Positions 14,452 through 15,907 of a DNA stretch of 15,907 nucleotides are shown here, piece after piece. The stretch spans positions 1-15,907 of the forward strand of contig JAITDV010000457.1 of NCBI GenBank assembly GCA_031282385.1. Direction: 5' to 3'. Each line of letters starts with the position of its first letter. Positions within the stretch are counted from its first letter, which is position 1. The notes under the pieces were generated by a model. It was not told the origin of the DNA, did no database searches, and saw only the letters and a list, made by a program, of their open reading frames with translations. The position numbers and the translations under genes are program-made. Source of the DNA: Planctomycetaceae bacterium (GTDB lineage Bacteria; Planctomycetota; Planctomycetia; Pirellulales; Thermoguttaceae).

Positions 14452-14452
14452 A

Positions 14453-15508
14453 TTATGGTTTGGGTTGTGTGGTAGTTATGGGTTGAGGATTTGTTTGTTC
14501 TTGAACGTATTTTTTATCTTCGTATCGTAGGGAGTTGAATCGGACAACAGTTTTTTTACCGTTTGGTTTTTCGAGAGTAACAAGATTCTTGCGTTTATCA
14601 AAAGAAACAAATTCGGCAAAAGTCCGAAACCTACGTTTTTGAGATTCCCAATAACGAAACTTCTTATACGGAATTTTCAATTCCATCAATATTTTAACCT
14701 TCTCCGCCGCCGGATACTTAGACTTACTAAATAACTCCAACAACTCTTCATCCGCACGAGGTTCAAGGGAATATAATTCGACAAGATAGTTGTGTGATTC
14801 TTGGAGAGTTTCTTTCTGTTGTGTGATTAACGATGTTTGTAACTCATAATTTATTTTATCAAGTTTCCATTTTTTTTGAGCGGCGAGGACAAATTTAAAT
14901 TTTTGGTCGTATTGTTCAAGTTCGAGTTTTTGTTCGTTTGTTAATTTATTTTTATCTTTGATGATGTTGAGTTCGATTAATCTGTTTATGTTCCAATCAA
15001 AAAAAAACGTTGGGTGTGGATAGGCTGGGAAGGTTCCTGTATTTTCATATATTGTAAAAAAGCGATTTGTTTTTATAAGTTTTTTGTCGGTAACATTAAC
15101 ATAAAAATCTTGTAATCGTATCAATTCGCCGGCTAATTTTTTACGATTTATCTTTAAATCTACGAATTTATTTTCGCCTTCGGAATTAGCCAATTGCAAT
15201 AAATTTGAAATATTAGAACAAGTAGTTTTGAACATTTGGTCAGGTATCGTTCTTGAATACTTTACATCAAGATACCAATCATCAAATGGAAAGTTGCGAT
15301 CATCTATATTCAGACCAATACTGCTAGGCTCATAGATACTGCCGGACAAAATAGATTCTTCATATTTTTCCAAAGATAACGTTACAAAATACGGCTCATA
15401 TTTCGATGACGTAATCGCAAGTGAATCTTTCAACTCCTCCCCATAAACAAAAAAATTAATGAAGTAAATCAAAATCACTATTTTTATAATTTTAAATATT
15501 TCTGTCAT
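14453..15508 (-). CDS. Secreted protein with C-terminal SHD1 domain
   Basis: This 351-residue protein has a hydrophobic N-terminal signal segment (about 5-22, then VYGEE). The central part is unrecognised: residues 25-180 are rich in aromatic and charged residues, and 185-245 are a Lys/Glu/Gln-rich helical region likely to be coiled coil. Residues about 285-337 (FRYWESQKRRFRTFAEFVSF, then KNLVTLEKPNGK, then SLRYEDKKYV) match the SHD1 pattern, a small beta domain frequent in exported planctomycete proteins and named after yeast Sla1. The tail (338-351) is Pro/Thr/Gln-rich. Role unknown; a surface or periplasmic binding function is plausible. It lies 66 bp upstream of the propeller gene on the same strand, with only a repeat A fragment and the leader between. 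No strong Shine-Dalgarno site is visible. Confidence 0.78.
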   Translation of the reverse strand: MTEIFKIIKIVILIYFINFFVYGEELKDSLAITSSKYEPYFVTLSLEKYEESILSGSIYEPSSIGLNIDDRNFPFDDWYLDVKYSRTIPDQMFKTTCSNISNLLQLANSEGENKFVDLKINRKKLAGELIRLQDFYVNVTDKKLIKTNRFFTIYENTGTFPAYPHPTFFFDWNINRLIELNIIKDKNKLTNEQKLELEQYDQKFKFVLAAQKKWKLDKINYELQTSLITQQKETLQESHNYLVELYSLEPRADEELLELFSKSKYPAAEKVKILMELKIPYKKFRYWESQKRRFRTFAEFVSFDKRKNLVTLEKPNGKKTVVRFNSLRYEDKKYVQEQTNPQPITTTQPKP

Positions 15509-15552
15509 TCTATCTTTTATTAAAAATGTTGTTTTTATTTAATTTTCCCACA

Positions 15553-15791
15553 CTAATAGGACATAGAGGATGATTGGTCTTCAACTGCGGCGGATGCTGT
15601 TGCATTACCTTTGGTAATTGACATCGTACCTTCAGCAGTTATATGATAAATTCCGCCAATTCATCAAATGAAAATTTATCCAGGTCTTCAGCCTTTAGTT
15701 GCAATTCCTGATTATTCCACTTTACCTCACAGTAAGCGACATTGTTACTTTGTACAACAGATAACAATAAAAAAAATATGAAGGTAATCAA
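15553..15791 (-). pseudogene. Small secreted protein gene split by a frameshift
   Basis: A TTG at 15789-15791 with AAAGG four bases upstream opens 50 codons (15639-15791): a signal peptide MITFIFFLLLSVVQSNNVAY, then CEVKWNNQELQLKAEDLDKF and a stop. From about 15665 the -1 frame takes over with sensible protein (IGGIYHITAEGTMSITKG, then NATASAAVEDQSSSMSY) to a TAG at 15553-15555. A TGA in the second frame just upstream confines the shift to about 15642-15668. One lost base would join both parts into roughly 80 residues. I see no slippery heptamer there, so mutation or sequencing error is more likely than programmed frameshifting. It is 44 bp upstream of the SHD1 gene and may be the first gene of that cluster. 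Homologues are not recognised. Confidence 0.55.
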
Positions 15792-15818
15792 TAGACCTTT
15801 TCTCTAACCTAAAAATAC

Positions 15819-15907
15819 ATCAACGCAACAAAAAACCTACAACAAAAAACCGCCTTTAACTCCTCCGAGACCACCCCTAACCCCTCCGAAGGAGGGGAAT
15901 AAGAAGA
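15819..15907 (+). repeat. Right copy of the 89-bp terminal direct repeat
   Basis: It matches 1-89 in the same orientation with two substitutions, and the window ends inside the palindromic half. The other half of the palindrome is presumably beyond the window end. Confidence 0.95.

Noticed and set aside
15642..15668. Programmed -1 frameshift in the small secreted gene
   Set aside because: No slippery heptamer or downstream structure is visible in the permitted interval.
1..15907. Complete circular plasmid or phage, from the terminal direct repeats
   Set aside because: The two repeat copies differ, the content is chromosomal housekeeping, and no replication or phage genes are seen.
1..15907. 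tRNA, rRNA or riboswitch genes
   Set aside because: I found no cloverleaf with a GGTTCGAATC-type arm, no rRNA core sequence and no known riboswitch signature by eye.

Overview
The window looks like a piece of an AT-rich planctomycete-type chromosome. This is inferred from a secreted protein ending in an SHD1 domain (common in Planctomycetes), a seven-bladed sensor-type propeller protein, a full sigma-54 factor, few Shine-Dalgarno sites and wide gaps full of small dispersed repeats. No 16S rRNA or other taxonomic marker is present, so the assignment is an inference. Both ends lie in copies of the same 89-bp repeat, so the window may be a whole contig that broke at repeats.

Layout. 1-356: terminal repeat, a large palindrome and one copy of repeat A. 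357-1277 (-): ispA-type polyprenyl diphosphate synthase. 1278-1732: nested repeats. 1733-3166 (-): leuC. 3167-3994: repeats and an unassigned 190 bp. 3995-5443 (+): stand-alone gltD/NfnB-type flavoprotein. 5444-5787: two A repeats. 5788-6534 (+): metallophosphoesterase with a TTG start. 6535-6823: repeat C. 6824-8407 (+): rpoN. 8408-8777: repeats A and C, the latter carrying a small insertion. 8778-10181 (-): CNNM/CBS (CorC/HlyC-type) membrane protein. 10182-10906: repeats A, B and E. 10907-11644 (-): TauE/SafE-type permease. 11645-11926: repeats. 11927-14386 (-): secreted propeller protein interrupted by an in-frame TAG. 14453-15508 (-): secreted SHD1 protein. 15553-15791 (-): frameshifted small secreted protein. 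15819-15907: second terminal repeat.

How the genes relate. The first seven genes are unlinked core functions (isoprenoids, leucine, electron transfer/nitrogen, phosphoesterase, transcription, membrane). They are separated by repeats rather than arranged in operons, and leuC has no adjacent leuD and gltD no adjacent gltB. The last three minus-strand genes all appear to be exported and may form a small surface-protein cluster.

The most notable signal is non-coding. A roughly 97-bp hairpin element (repeat A: ends ACTGTTC/GAACAGT, inner stem GCCTGCTT/AAGCAGGC closed by a GATA loop) is present, whole or in part, in nearly every gap. All eight near-full-length copies point the same way whatever the direction of the neighbouring gene. 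One copy sits inside the terminal repeat of a different element (B), and two copies are palindromic half-element fusions. A motif, GTAACTATTCAG, lies at or just after the ends of four genes. No transposase is encoded in the window.
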